Program-made: the position numbers and the translations under genes
Part shown: positions 27,892 to 36,973 of the stretch, in pieces
Layout of the letters: the number at the start of each line of letters is the position of its first letter
How positions within the stretch are numbered: position 1 is the first letter of the stretch
Assembly: GCF_000513895.2 (NCBI RefSeq)
Contig: NZ_CP165783.1
Location: 62,001 to 126,000 of the forward strand
Direction: 5' to 3'
DNA length: 64,000 nt
From: Ensifer sp. WSM1721
GTDB taxonomy: Bacteria > Pseudomonadota > Alphaproteobacteria > Rhizobiales > Rhizobiaceae
The notes under the pieces: model-generated
Seen by the model: only the letters and a program-made list of their open reading frames with translations
Told to the model about the DNA's origin: nothing
Databases searched by the model: none

Positions 27892-28611
27892 ATGCTGGAA
27901 CTCAAGCAGGTCTATGGCGGCTACGGCAAAATGACGATCCTGAACGGCACCTCCTTCAAGATCGACAAGGGCACGATCACCACAGTGATCGGCCCAAACG
28001 GGGCAGGCAAATCGACGGTCTTCAAGGCGATCTTCGGGCTCCTGAAAATCCGCTCGGGCAACGTGTCGTTGAACGGCGAGGACGTCACCGCACTGCCGCC
28101 GGCGAAAATGCTGGCCAAGGGAGTCACCTATGTGCCCCAGGGGCGCAATCTCTTCCCAATGCTGTCGGTGCGCCACAATCTCGAGATCGGCGGCATATCG
28201 TCCACCGACCAGGCGCAGATCGCCAGGCGGATCGACGAGGTGATGGAGCAGTTCCCCATCCTCAAGGAAAAAGCGAAGGAGCAGGCAATCACGCTCTCGG
28301 GCGGCCAGCAGAAACAGTTGGAGATCGCCCGCGCCCTTTTGCTCAATCCCTCGCTCATCCTCATCGACGAGCCGTCGATCGGGCTCTCCCCACAGATGAT
28401 CAACGAGACCTTCCGCACGCTGCTCCGGCTGCGCGACGAAGGCGTGACGATCCTGATGGTCGAGCAGAATGCGAAGGCGGCACTCGCCATGTCGGACTTC
28501 GGCCTCGTGCTCGAACAGGGCCGGACCCGAATGTACGACAGGGCCGACAAGCTTCTCGCCGATCCGCGCGTGGGCCAGCTCTTCCTCGGCGCCCATCTCG
28601 AGGAGGCGTAA
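27892..28611 (+). CDS. Branched-chain-type ABC transporter ATPase (LivF family)
   Basis: A 239-residue ABC ATPase with Walker A GPNGAGKST, the LivF-type VTYVPQGRNLFPMLSV, signature LSGGQQKQLEIARAL, Walker B LILIDEPSIGLSP, and VEQNAKAAL. It is the second nucleotide-binding subunit of the importer. Its TAA is directly followed by the ATG of the shikimate dehydrogenase gene, showing that transport and catabolic genes share one transcript. Confidence 0.88.
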   Translation: MLELKQVYGGYGKMTILNGTSFKIDKGTITTVIGPNGAGKSTVFKAIFGLLKIRSGNVSLNGEDVTALPPAKMLAKGVTYVPQGRNLFPMLSVRHNLEIGGISSTDQAQIARRIDEVMEQFPILKEKAKEQAITLSGGQQKQLEIARALLLNPSLILIDEPSIGLSPQMINETFRTLLRLRDEGVTILMVEQNAKAALAMSDFGLVLEQGRTRMYDRADKLLADPRVGQLFLGAHLEEA

Positions 28612-29445
28612 ATGCGGCCGGTGACGACCATTAGCGGCAAAACGGTTTTCATCCCACTCATCGGTCACCCGGTCGAGCAGGTAAAATCGCCGGGGCCGAT
28701 GAACGAGTGGTTTTCTGAGAACGACGTCGCCGCGGTTCTGATCCCGATCGATATCCTTCCCGAGAAGGTCGGAGCGTTTTTCGACGCCATGCGCGATACG
28801 CTGAATTGCGCCGGTTTGTCGGTGACGATGCCGCACAAACAGGCGGCCTTTGCCAGCGTCGACGAACTGACCGACCGGGCCCGCCGAGCCGGGGCCGTCA
28901 ACATCGTCCGAAGAAATGCGGACGGGACGCTGGTCGGAGACATGGTGGACGGCGAGGCGATGGTTGCGGCGCTTGCGAAGAACCGTGTGAGCGTTCGAGG
29001 CAAGACGGCACTGGTCGTCGGCGCTGGCGGCGCGGGGGCGGCCATCGTCTATGCGCTTGCGGAGGCGGGTGCGGCAACCCTCATCGTCATCGAGCGCGAT
29101 CAGGCGAAGGCGGACCGCCTGATCGCGCATCTGCGCCGCGACTACCCGCAAGTTCAAGCGCACGATGATTTGCCGGACGACGTCGCCGTGGATATAGCCA
29201 TCAATGCCTCGCCGGCAGGCATGAACGAGGCCGATCCTCACCCCTTTCCGCTCGAACGGCTGACGCGCGCGGAAATCATCGCCGATGCGGTGACGAAGCC
29301 GCCGGTGACGCCCTGGCTCGAAGAGGCTCGGCGCCGCGGCTTCGCGATCCAGACCGGCGCGGAGATGACGCTCGCGCAATTGCCGACGCAGATCGCCTTT
29401 TGGGGACTCGACAAGGACAGCGAGGACGGAGGTGTCGTGAGATGA
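28612..29445 (+). CDS. Shikimate dehydrogenase-like enzyme, catabolic
   Basis: A 277-residue AroE-family protein. The catalytic Lys is in VTMPHKQAA, the substrate Asn in AGAVNIV and the catalytic Asp in VGDMVDGEA; the Rossmann loop is VVGAGGAGAAI. The usual SxS substrate motif near the start is altered (EQVKSPGPMN), so the ligand may differ from plain shikimate, for example quinate. Genes of this type next to a dehydroshikimate dehydratase serve oxidation of shikimate (or quinate) to the 3-dehydro compound rather than aromatic amino-acid synthesis. The start is directly after livF's stop, and the next gene starts inside its stop (ATGA). Confidence 0.85.
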   Translation: MRPVTTISGKTVFIPLIGHPVEQVKSPGPMNEWFSENDVAAVLIPIDILPEKVGAFFDAMRDTLNCAGLSVTMPHKQAAFASVDELTDRARRAGAVNIVRRNADGTLVGDMVDGEAMVAALAKNRVSVRGKTALVVGAGGAGAAIVYALAEAGAATLIVIERDQAKADRLIAHLRRDYPQVQAHDDLPDDVAVDIAINASPAGMNEADPHPFPLERLTRAEIIADAVTKPPVTPWLEEARRRGFAIQTGAEMTLAQLPTQIAFWGLDKDSEDGGVVR

Positions 29446-31337
29446 AGACTTCGATCGCAACCGTCTCGATCAGCGGCGAATTGCCTGACAAGCTCGCGGC
29501 GATAGCGGCGGCCGGCTTCGACGGTGTCGAGATCTTCGAGAATGATTTCCTCGCCTTCGACGGCAGCCCGGCTGATGTCGGAAAAATGGTGCGCGACCAC
29601 GGTCTGGAGATCACGCTTTTCCAGCCGTTCCGGGATTTCGAAGGCATGCCTGAGCCGCACCGCACGCGCACCTTCGACAGGGCAGAACGCAAATTCGACA
29701 TCATGCAGCAGCTCGGCACCGATCTGCTGCTCGTCTGTTCCAACATATCGCCGATATCACTCGGCGGCGTCGATCGGGCGGCGGCGGATTTTCACGAGCT
29801 CGGCGAGCGAGCGGCGAAGCGCGGGTTGAAAGTGGGCTATGAGGCGCTTGCCTGGGGCAGGCATATCTCGGACCATCGCGATGCCTGGGAGATCGTGCGC
29901 CGAGCCGATCACCCGAACATCGGCCTGATCCTCGACAGCTTCCATACGCTGTCTCGCAAGATCGACATCAATTCGATCCGCTCGATCCCCAAGGAAAAGA
30001 TCTTCATCGTTCAGCTCGCCGATGCGCCGCTAATCGACATGGATCTGCTCTATTGGAGTCGCCACTTCCGCAACATGCCAGGGGAGGGCGACCTGCCTGT
30101 CGCCGAGTTCACCCGGGCCATCGCGGAGACCGGCTATGACGGCTATTTTTCGCTGGAGATATTCAACGACCAGTTTCGCGGCGGCGCGGCCAAGCCGATC
30201 GCCGCCGACGGCCATCGCTCGCTGATCTATCTGGGCGACCAGGTGCGGCGTCATCCTGGCGCCGGCGCGCTCACCGTGGCGCCGATGCCCGAGCGCGCCG
30301 AAGTCAACGAGGTCGGTTTCATCGAGTTCTCCGCTGCCGACGAAGAGGCCGCGGAACTTATAGCCATGCTGAAGACACTCGGATTTCGCAAGGCGGCCAC
30401 CCACCGATCAAAGCAGGTCGAGCTGTACCGACAGGGCGATATCCGCGTACTGGTGAACACGGATCAAGGCGGCTTTGCCGGTGCCTCTTACGCCGTTCAT
30501 GGCAGCTCGGCCTATGCTGTGGCGCTGATGGTGGATGACGCGCAAAAAGCGATGGAGCGCGCCGTCGCGCTCAATGCCGAGCCATTCAGCCAGCCCGTGG
30601 CGCCTGGCGAAGTCGAAGTGCCTGCCATCCGCGGCGTGGGCGGCGGGATCGTCTATCTACTTGATGACAAGACCGATCTCGGCCGCATCTGGGAGATCGA
30701 CTTCGTGTCGGCCGCGGAGGATAGCAGCGTGGAAGGCGCTGGCCTTCGGCACATCGACCATATCGCTCAGACGGTATCCTATGAAGAGATGCTCACCTGG
30801 GTTCTGTTCTACACGTCGATCTTCGAAGCCGGGAAGACGCCGGTGGTCGACATCATCGATCCGGCCGGAGTCGTCCGCAGCCAGGTGGTAGAGAACGCGT
30901 CCGGCACTCTCCGAATAACACTCAATGGTGCGGAGAACCGCAGGACGCTCGCGGGGCATTTCATCGCCGAGACTTTCGGCTCGGGCGTCCAGCATCTCGC
31001 CTTCGATACCGACGACATCTTCGCAACGGCGGCGGCATTGCGCAGGAATGGCTTCCGGGCGCTGCACATCTCGCCGAACTATTATGACGACGTCGAGGCG
31101 CGATTTGGTCTCGATCCGCAGCTGACAGAGCGGCTGAGGGCGGAGAATATTCTTTACGATCGCGACGAGCACGGGGAGTTCTTCCAGCTCTACAGCCCGA
31201 CCTATGGTGAGGGCTTCTTCTTCGAAATCGTCGAGCGGCGCGGTTATCGCGGCTACGGTGCCGCCAACGCCATATTTCGCATCGCGGCCCTCAAGAAGCA
31301 TCTGCGGCCCGAGGGGCTGCCCAAAATTACCGGCTGA
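29442..31337 (+). CDS. 3-dehydroshikimate dehydratase, QsuB type (isomerase-fold + HPPD-like VOC fusion)
   Basis: A 631-residue two-domain protein. Residues about 1-275 form a xylose-isomerase-like TIM barrel (DGVEIFENDFLAF, YEALAWGRH, ILDSFHTLSR, YFSLEIFNDQFRGG) with Glu/Asp/His metal ligands, the dehydratase that turns 3-dehydroshikimate into protocatechuate. Residues about 290-620 are a double VOC domain like 4-hydroxyphenylpyruvate dioxygenase, keeping the metal residues His in RHIDHIAQTV, His in GVQHLAFDTDD and Glu in FFFEIVERRGY. This arrangement is known from QsuB-type enzymes. The ATG overlaps the previous stop and GGACGGAGGTG precedes it. It links the shikimate branch to the pca genes on either side. 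Confidence 0.9.
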   Translation: MKTSIATVSISGELPDKLAAIAAAGFDGVEIFENDFLAFDGSPADVGKMVRDHGLEITLFQPFRDFEGMPEPHRTRTFDRAERKFDIMQQLGTDLLLVCSNISPISLGGVDRAAADFHELGERAAKRGLKVGYEALAWGRHISDHRDAWEIVRRADHPNIGLILDSFHTLSRKIDINSIRSIPKEKIFIVQLADAPLIDMDLLYWSRHFRNMPGEGDLPVAEFTRAIAETGYDGYFSLEIFNDQFRGGAAKPIAADGHRSLIYLGDQVRRHPGAGALTVAPMPERAEVNEVGFIEFSAADEEAAELIAMLKTLGFRKAATHRSKQVELYRQGDIRVLVNTDQGGFAGASYAVHGSSAYAVALMVDDAQKAMERAVALNAEPFSQPVAPGEVEVPAIRGVGGGIVYLLDDKTDLGRIWEIDFVSAAEDSSVEGAGLRHIDHIAQTVSYEEMLTWVLFYTSIFEAGKTPVVDIIDPAGVVRSQVVENASGTLRITLNGAENRRTLAGHFIAETFGSGVQHLAFDTDDIFATAAALRRNGFRALHISPNYYDDVEARFGLDPQLTERLRAENILYDRDEHGEFFQLYSPTYGEGFFFEIVERRGYRGYGAANAIFRIAALKKHLRPEGLPKITG

Positions 31338-31476
31338 AGCCCAGCTTCGCCGAGGCTTCGCCAAATCAATCGCCTGAAGACAATCAAGCGTGCAATATGG
31401 CAGAGCTGGCCCGGAGCTGCTCAGGGCACGCATGCTGCCGCTTGACCAATCGCCACCATACAAAGTGAGGAAGAAC

Positions 31477-31863
31477 CTAATTAAATGCCAAGCGACACTT
31501 CTCCTTGAGGAAGAGCGTCATGGCGCCAGGCATGATGCGGGTCGAGACGGTCGGTAGCGCGCCGATGCGGATCGGCGGGCCGTCGCCAGAACGCTCCTGC
31601 GAGACGGAGTCGAGGCCCTGCCTCAGCGCTGTCAGCGCAGCGCCGGCATGGCGCAGGGAGACCTCGCCGTAACGCGTGATCCTGATGCCGCGCCCGTGGC
31701 GCTCGAAAACGGCAACGCCCAGCACCTCCTCCAGCTCGCGGATCGTTTTGGTGACGGCCGGTTGGCTGACACGCAGGAGTTCAGCCGCCTTCACCACGCT
31801 CTTCTGGCGTGCAACCTCGACAAATGTCTGCAGATGGCGAAACTTGACGCGGGCGTTGATCAT
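31477..31863 (-). pseudogene. Truncated second copy of pcaQ
   Basis: The first 120 codons match pcaQ with few changes (MINARVKF for MIDARVKF, ERHGRG for ERDGRG), including the whole DNA-binding domain. After FLKEK the match ends at about 31498 and the frame runs into a stop at 31477. The resulting 128-residue product would be a LysR DNA-binding domain and linker helix without an effector domain. If expressed it could dimerise or compete with PcaQ at the operator. Confidence 0.88.
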
Positions 31864-31868
31864 TATCC

Positions 31869-31884
31869 ATAACCTTCAGGTTAA
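31869..31884. promoter_or_regulatory. PcaQ operator, copy 2
   Basis: The same ATAACC-TTCA-GGTTAA as copy 1, between truncated pcaQ and the second pcaD. It should place this pcaD and the intact pcaB behind it under control of the PcaQ made from 19115-20041. Confidence 0.85.
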
Positions 31885-31953
31885 TGAAAAGCCATGAAAT
31901 ATCATTTTACCTAACCGGATGAAATAGCCGATTTGGTGAGGAGGAGGAGAGCC

Positions 31954-32757
31954 GTGCAATTCGCCCGTATCAACGACATCACGATCCACTATCGGCTGGT
32001 TGGCGCCGCCGCGGGAAAGCCCGTGCTCGTCCTCATCAATTCGCTCGGCACGGACTTTCGCATCTGGCGCGACGTCGTCGTGCGGCTGGCCGCCGATTTT
32101 GCGATCGTCCTTTACGACAAACGCGGCCACGGCCTTTCGGAGATCGGCCAGGTTCCCTATTCGATCGAGGACCATGCGACCGATCTCGCCGGCCTTCTCG
32201 ACCGGCTCGCCGTGAAGCGGGCGATCGTCTGCGGCCTCTCCGTCGGCGGCCTCATTGCACAGTCGCTCTACCAGCGCCGACCCGATCTGGTGCGCGCGCT
32301 CGTGCTTTGCGATACCGCGCACAAGATCGGCACGGCGGAGATGTGGGATGCCCGCATCGCCGCGATCGAGGCGCATGGGCTCGAGGCGATCGCCGACGGC
32401 GTGCTCGAGCGCTGGTTCACGCCGGCTTTCCGCCGGCCCGAGAACGCCGCCTTCGTCGGCTACCGCAACATGCTGATCCGTCAGCCGGTTGCGGGTTACC
32501 TCGGCACCTGCGCCGCCATCCGGAACGCCGATTACACCGACGCTGCCGGCAAGATCGCCGTACCGGTGCTCTGCGTCGTCGGCGACCAGGACGGCTCGAC
32601 GCCGCCGGACGTGGTGCGCTCGACGGCCGCTCTCATTCCCGGCGCGCGCTTCGAAGTGATCCGCGATGCCGGGCATATTCCCTGTGTCGAGCAGCCGGAG
32701 GCCCTGACCCGGACGCTCGGCAGCTTTTTCAGATCCTTGCCTGCAGACAAGCCATGA
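31954..32757 (+). CDS. pcaD: 3-oxoadipate enol-lactonase (copy 2)
   Basis: A 267-residue protein identical to copy 1 apart from two residues near the start (Ile for Thr11, Ala for Val19) and the last residues (LPADKP for LLETNHE). Catalytic Ser (CGLSVGG), Asp and His are kept. GTG 31954 follows GGAGGAGGAG. It lies behind a second PcaQ operator. It is followed by remnants of pcaC and pcaG and then the only intact pcaB, so its promoter probably drives pcaB. Since copy 1 already supplies the enzyme, the gene may be retained mainly as the promoter-proximal part of the pcaB transcript. Confidence 0.92.
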   Translation: MQFARINDITIHYRLVGAAAGKPVLVLINSLGTDFRIWRDVVVRLAADFAIVLYDKRGHGLSEIGQVPYSIEDHATDLAGLLDRLAVKRAIVCGLSVGGLIAQSLYQRRPDLVRALVLCDTAHKIGTAEMWDARIAAIEAHGLEAIADGVLERWFTPAFRRPENAAFVGYRNMLIRQPVAGYLGTCAAIRNADYTDAAGKIAVPVLCVVGDQDGSTPPDVVRSTAALIPGARFEVIRDAGHIPCVEQPEALTRTLGSFFRSLPADKP

Positions 32758-32847
32758 GTGATGCTTCGCGCCCTCCGATCGCTACCGCAAGGGGGTGGCG
32801 GCGCGCCGCGCCGTCCTTGCCGACGATTACGTCGGCCGCGCGCATGT
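32754..32847 (+). pseudogene. 5' remnant of pcaC
   Basis: ATG 32754 overlaps the pcaD stop as in the intact operon. The next 90 bases match the start of pcaC, but one T is missing in the fourth codon region (GATGCTTCGCG for GACGCTTTCGCG), shifting the frame. The match stops after the segment that would read RAVLADDYVGRAHV. Confidence 0.82.
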
Positions 32848-32946
32848 CACCGCGTCGAGGTGCTTGTCGCGGGCGGCGAGCCGCCTAATTATGTTTCCGA
32901 CATTTACCTCCAGGGCGAGAAGAAAACTGTCTTCCTGGACATCTGA
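32848..32946 (+). pseudogene. 3' remnant of pcaG
   Basis: The segment encodes VEVLVAGGEPPNYV and then LQGEKKTVFLDI before a TGA, clearly the end of a PcaG protein (the intact one ends LQGEKETAFLDI). It is joined directly to the pcaC remnant, so one deletion removed most of pcaC, all of pcaH and most of pcaG. The residues differ enough from the intact pcaG to suggest a different source or older divergence. Confidence 0.82.
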
Positions 32947-33028
32947 TCGTTCGGCAGCCGATCCCCGCGTTGCCGCGTGCTTGTGAGACTTTCCCGATCC
33001 TAGGGAAGCGAGACGCTGGAGATGCGGC

Positions 33029-34084
33029 ATGACCTATTCGGCCTTTGATCACCCCTATCTTTCCGGCCTTCTCGGCGACGAGGCGGTAGCGGCGGAGTTT
33101 TCCGTCGCCGCCGATATCCGCGCCATGCTCGCTTTCGAAGCCGCGCTTGCGCGCGCCGAGGCGCGTCACGGCGTCATTCCGGACGCGGCGGCCGACCGTA
33201 TCACTGCGGCTTGCCGTGCCTTTTCCCCTGATGTCGCGGCCTTGCGCCGCGCCACTGCGGCCGACGGCGTCGTCGTGCCAGAGCTCGTCCGGCAATTGCG
33301 CGCCGCCGCCGGCGAGGAAGCGGCGGAGTATGTGCATTTCGGCGCCACCAGCCAGGATGTCGTCGACACCAGCCTCATGCTGCGGCTGAAGGCGATCGCC
33401 GAGCTGTTCTCCGGCCGCCTTGGGGGGCTGGTCGCGGCGCTAGAGGACTGCGATCGGCAATGGGGCGAGCGTCCGCTGACCGGACATACCCGCATGCAGG
33501 CGGCAATCCCGATCACGGTTGGCGATCGTCTGCGCAGCTGGATCGAGCCGCTGCTCGACCACCAGGACCGGCTCGACGCCATCGAAGGCGATCTTTTCGC
33601 AGTACAGTTCGGTGGGGCGGCCGGCACGCTGGACAAGCTCGGCGACAAGGCGGACGCCGTGCGCGAAACGCTGGCGGAGGAACTCGCGCTTATCGACTGG
33701 CCGCAATGGCACAACCAACGCTCCGCCATAGCCGATTTCGCCCATCTGCTGTCATTGATCACCGGGAGCCTCGGCAAATTCGGCCAGGACGTGGCCTTGA
33801 TGGCCCAGGTGGGCGAGGAGATCGTTCTTGCCGGCGGCGGCTCCTCCTCGGCCATGCCGCACAAGCAAAATCCGGTGGCGGCGGAGGTGCTCGTCACGCT
33901 CGCTCGGTTCAATGCCACGCAGATCTCCGCAATCCACCAGGCGCTCGTTCATGAGCAGGAACGCTCGGGCTCCGCCTGGACGCTGGAATGGCTGATCCTG
34001 CCGCAGATGGTCGGTGCCACGGCAGCGGCATTGAGGCTCGCCAGCGAGCTTGCCGGCAACGTCCGGCGGCTGGGGCGCGTTTGA
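33029..34084 (+). CDS. pcaB: 3-carboxy-cis,cis-muconate cycloisomerase
   Basis: A 351-residue protein of the fumarase/aspartase superfamily, the usual rhizobial PcaB length. It shows VHFGATSQDVVDTSLML, TGHTRMQAAIPITVGDRL and the superfamily signature GGGSSSAMPHKQNPV. It turns beta-carboxy-cis,cis-muconate into gamma-carboxymuconolactone, the substrate of PcaC. GGAGA lies 7 bases before ATG 33029. It is the only complete pcaB and completes the pathway whose other steps are encoded 11 kb upstream. It ends 19 bases from the convergent treY. Confidence 0.93.
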   Translation: MTYSAFDHPYLSGLLGDEAVAAEFSVAADIRAMLAFEAALARAEARHGVIPDAAADRITAACRAFSPDVAALRRATAADGVVVPELVRQLRAAAGEEAAEYVHFGATSQDVVDTSLMLRLKAIAELFSGRLGGLVAALEDCDRQWGERPLTGHTRMQAAIPITVGDRLRSWIEPLLDHQDRLDAIEGDLFAVQFGGAAGTLDKLGDKADAVRETLAEELALIDWPQWHNQRSAIADFAHLLSLITGSLGKFGQDVALMAQVGEEIVLAGGGSSSAMPHKQNPVAAEVLVTLARFNATQISAIHQALVHEQERSGSAWTLEWLILPQMVGATAAALRLASELAGNVRRLGRV

Positions 34085-34103
34085 CGCCGGGGAGGATCCG
34101 CGA

Positions 34104-36722
34104 TCACGCCTCGACGAGAAAGGCGACGGGGAAGTCGCGAAGGATGTCCGCAACGGCGACAAGGGGGCGAGACTCGGTGACGTCGTCCGTCACAAGATTT
34201 CGCAGTGGCTTGAGATCGCAGTCCTCGGGCCACACCAGAAATGTATTCCGCCAAAGTTCGGGTCGGACGGAGAGTCCGTCGCCATCCGTCTGCCCAAACA
34301 CGAGCCGCGGAACCACCGTGACCGAAAACGCGTCCTTGCTGCGGCGCATGAAAGCGGCTGCGTGGCGGGAGCCGGGGCCTTCCACGTGTAGCGGCTGATA
34401 CGCACCTCTCGCAAACAGGTCCGCGCCACCTTCCCTTCGATAGGTCAGGCATATCCCGATCAGCGCCTGCTTGCAGACCTCGAAATCGCCGGTCAACGGC
34501 GCTTTCGGCAGTTTTGGAGGCGCGGGGCGTGGGGAAAAACCGCGCCGGTTGTCGGGATCGACCAAGGAAAGATCGAGACGCTCGCTGCCCTGATAGATGT
34601 CCGGAATGCCGGGCGCGGTCAGCTTCATCAGCGTCTGCGACAGGCTGTTGACGAGGCCCGCCCGGACGAAGGGACGGACCGCCCGCTCGAAGTCGTCGAG
34701 AAATACGTTGTTCCGCCCATCGAGGAGATCGCCGAGAAACGCCGTGATCACCGCTTCATATCGCTCGTCCGGATCATCCCAGCTCGTCCTTAGTTTTGCC
34801 TCCCGGAGCGCCTTCACGGCAAAACCCACCATGCGCTCACGCAGGGAAGACAGTTCCTCCTCGCTGACAAGCGGCTCGACGGGCCAGGTGCCGACGAGGC
34901 TCTGATAGAGGAATTGTTCGACGGACGTCTCCGGCGCATCGCCATCCGAGAGCCGGCGGATTCGCTCCACGTTCATCTCGTGCCAGCGTGCGACCGCGGC
35001 CGCCCAGACGTCCGGTGCCTCGCTGATGACGTAGAGCCGGGCGCGAGCATCCTCGCCGCGCTTTGTGTCATGCGTAGCCGTCGCTGACAGGCCGTTCGGC
35101 ATTTCTTCCGCACGATGCCGCATCACCTCATGGAAGCGGTCGATGCCGCCCGGCCGCCAGCACGGATCTGCACCGACCTCGTTTGCCGCGAGATAGTCGC
35201 CCCTTCGATAGAAGAAGGTATCCTCGACCCCCTTGGCCATGGCGGCGCCGCTCAATTGCTGGAAGCGTGTGCGGAACTCGGACTGCAGTTGCCGGTCCGC
35301 CAAACCTGGCTTCGATTTCACCGCGGCGGTCACAAGCGCTATCTCGGTGCTGACAGCAGGCGCGGCAGCCGATGCTTTCGCTGCGATCTCTTCGAGGATA
35401 CGACTGTCGCGCGGGCTTGCACCACGATCGCTCACATAGGTTCGATAGACAGGCAGCGCCGCAATCAGATGGCGAATGGCCTCGGCAATGCGGTGGCGAT
35501 CCTCGTCCCTCCCGAGGCGAGCGGCAAGTTCGGCGAGCCGCCCCACTTCCGCGTTGAGGTTATGGCCGAGCACCAGCAATTTGCATTCGGCGACCGCTTT
35601 TTCCGCAGCGCATCGCTGCGCCTCGTCCCAAAGACCGGACGGGGGTGCCTCCTCGGTCAGCAGTTCCGCCAGGGCCGATATGAACTCGTAGCCTGTGGTC
35701 CCGTCGACAGGCCAATTCGCCGGCAGCGCTTCATTCGGCTGCATTATCTTCTCGACGACGATGTAGGTCCGGTTGCCGGTCTCGTGCCGTAGACGGCGGA
35801 GATAGGCTTCAGCGTCGGCAAGGCCATCGATGTGGTCGATCCGCAACCCATCGACCAGGCCCTCCTTGACGAGGTCGAGCACAAGCCGGTGGGTATCGGC
35901 GAAGACGGCGCGGTCTTCGATGCGCATGCCGACGAGACCGGTGATCTCGAAGAACCGCCGGTAGCTGAGATGGTCCCGCGCGGTCCTCCAGTCCTTAAGC
36001 CGCCACGGCTGCATCTCGTGCAGCCTGCAGAGGTGCTGCCTGTCGACGGAGAGCCGCCGCAGATGGTCGTTGAGCTCGGAGGCGACCGAAGGCGTACCGA
36101 TGGCCGCGGCGATCTCGGAGTGGAGACGTTCGGCATCGCTGGAGTCGACTGCACCGGCGATGGCGGCAATTCGGTCAAGGGCGGGGTGAGGCTCTTTGAG
36201 AATTGACGAATAGGAAGCCGGAGCGAGCGGATACAAGGCGTCGCAGTAGTTGAGCGCAAGGCAACTGCGGTTGCGGTCGAATGCCAGGAACAGCCTGCCA
36301 GCAGCCACCTCTTGCTCGAAAGGCTTGCCCAGGAAGGGGAGGGTGAGGGGTTCTCGCCAGTCGATGTCAAAATGATGAGCGAATTCGCTAGAGCGGCCCC
36401 ACTCGACGACGCTGTGCCACCAGTCGTTCTCGAGGTGGGCCGCCATATGGTTCGGAACGATGTCGAGGATGATACCGAGGCCGTGGGCCTTCAGTGCGCG
36501 CACCAGACTCTGATAGCCCTCGCGCCCCCCCAGGGCCTGGTCGATTTCGTTGAAGTCGGTGACATCGTAGCCATGCGTCGAGCCACGCACCGCGGTGAAG
36601 ATGGGAGAGGCGTAGAGATGAGATATGCCGAGCTGGATCAGATGCGGGATCAACTCGATCGCTCGTTCGAAGTCCATCCCGTTTCGGAACTGTAGCCGGT
36701 AGGTTGCGGTGGGCAGGTGCAT
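34104..36722 (-). CDS. treY: Maltooligosyl trehalose synthase
   Basis: An 872-residue GH13 enzyme beginning MHLPTATYRLQF, the usual TreY start. It has ISHLYASPIF and GSTHGYDVTDFNEID, GLGIILDIVPNHMAAH, the nucleophile region VDGLRIDHIDGLADAE and the acid/base glutamate in VVEKIMQPNEALP. It isomerises the reducing end of maltooligosaccharides to a trehalose unit, which TreZ then releases. treZ and treX are not in the window, so the gene is detached from its usual partners here. The frame is open to 36833, but the family start is at 36722; no strong ribosome binding site is seen. Confidence 0.92.
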   Translation of the reverse strand: MHLPTATYRLQFRNGMDFERAIELIPHLIQLGISHLYASPIFTAVRGSTHGYDVTDFNEIDQALGGREGYQSLVRALKAHGLGIILDIVPNHMAAHLENDWWHSVVEWGRSSEFAHHFDIDWREPLTLPFLGKPFEQEVAAGRLFLAFDRNRSCLALNYCDALYPLAPASYSSILKEPHPALDRIAAIAGAVDSSDAERLHSEIAAAIGTPSVASELNDHLRRLSVDRQHLCRLHEMQPWRLKDWRTARDHLSYRRFFEITGLVGMRIEDRAVFADTHRLVLDLVKEGLVDGLRIDHIDGLADAEAYLRRLRHETGNRTYIVVEKIMQPNEALPANWPVDGTTGYEFISALAELLTEEAPPSGLWDEAQRCAAEKAVAECKLLVLGHNLNAEVGRLAELAARLGRDEDRHRIAEAIRHLIAALPVYRTYVSDRGASPRDSRILEEIAAKASAAAPAVSTEIALVTAAVKSKPGLADRQLQSEFRTRFQQLSGAAMAKGVEDTFFYRRGDYLAANEVGADPCWRPGGIDRFHEVMRHRAEEMPNGLSATATHDTKRGEDARARLYVISEAPDVWAAAVARWHEMNVERIRRLSDGDAPETSVEQFLYQSLVGTWPVEPLVSEEELSSLRERMVGFAVKALREAKLRTSWDDPDERYEAVITAFLGDLLDGRNNVFLDDFERAVRPFVRAGLVNSLSQTLMKLTAPGIPDIYQGSERLDLSLVDPDNRRGFSPRPAPPKLPKAPLTGDFEVCKQALIGICLTYRREGGADLFARGAYQPLHVEGPGSRHAAAFMRRSKDAFSVTVVPRLVFGQTDGDGLSVRPELWRNTFLVWPEDCDLKPLRNLVTDDVTESRPLVAVADILRDFPVAFLVEA

Positions 36723-36912
36723 GGCGGGTTTGGTTTGACAATCTCGATCCGGCCCAACACCACTGGCCGCGCTTTGTTCCGTGCGGGAAGCGGCCGATCT
36801 GCCTTCATGTAAGGAGCCGGTCGATGCCGGCACCGGTGGTGAAACCGTGCCTCCCGCAGTGCGGAATCGAGTGGGTTGACTCGGCCCACCGCGCAGTGCG
36901 AACCGCCCGGGA

Positions 36913-36937
36913 TGAACATTTGCAGCGATGAAACGTT
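36913..36937 (+). promoter_or_regulatory. Candidate EcfG/RpoE2 general-stress promoter
   Basis: TGAAC, 16 bases, CGTT. The consensus for the alphaproteobacterial general stress sigma factor is GGAAC-N16/17-CGTT, so there is one mismatch in the -35 box. A start codon with a strong ribosome binding site follows 36 bases after the -10 box. Confidence 0.4.
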
Positions 36938-36973
36938 TTCTTTCATCCTCGCAATGACTTGGAGGAAGTCACC

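Larger units (their letters stand above)
31498..32757. repeat. Duplicated pcaQ-pcaD block, copy 2
   Basis: Direct repeat of 19676-20937. The middle of pcaD shows no difference by eye, while pcaQ, the first 20 codons of pcaD and its last few codons differ. The edges are the broken end of pcaQ and the broken start of pcaC. Confidence 0.9.

Noticed and set aside
27241-29460. 739-codon minus-strand open frame across the transporter ATPase and shikimate dehydrogenase genes
   Set aside because: It is the antisense of three well-supported genes with clear motifs and arises from high-GC codon use; it shows no domain of its own.
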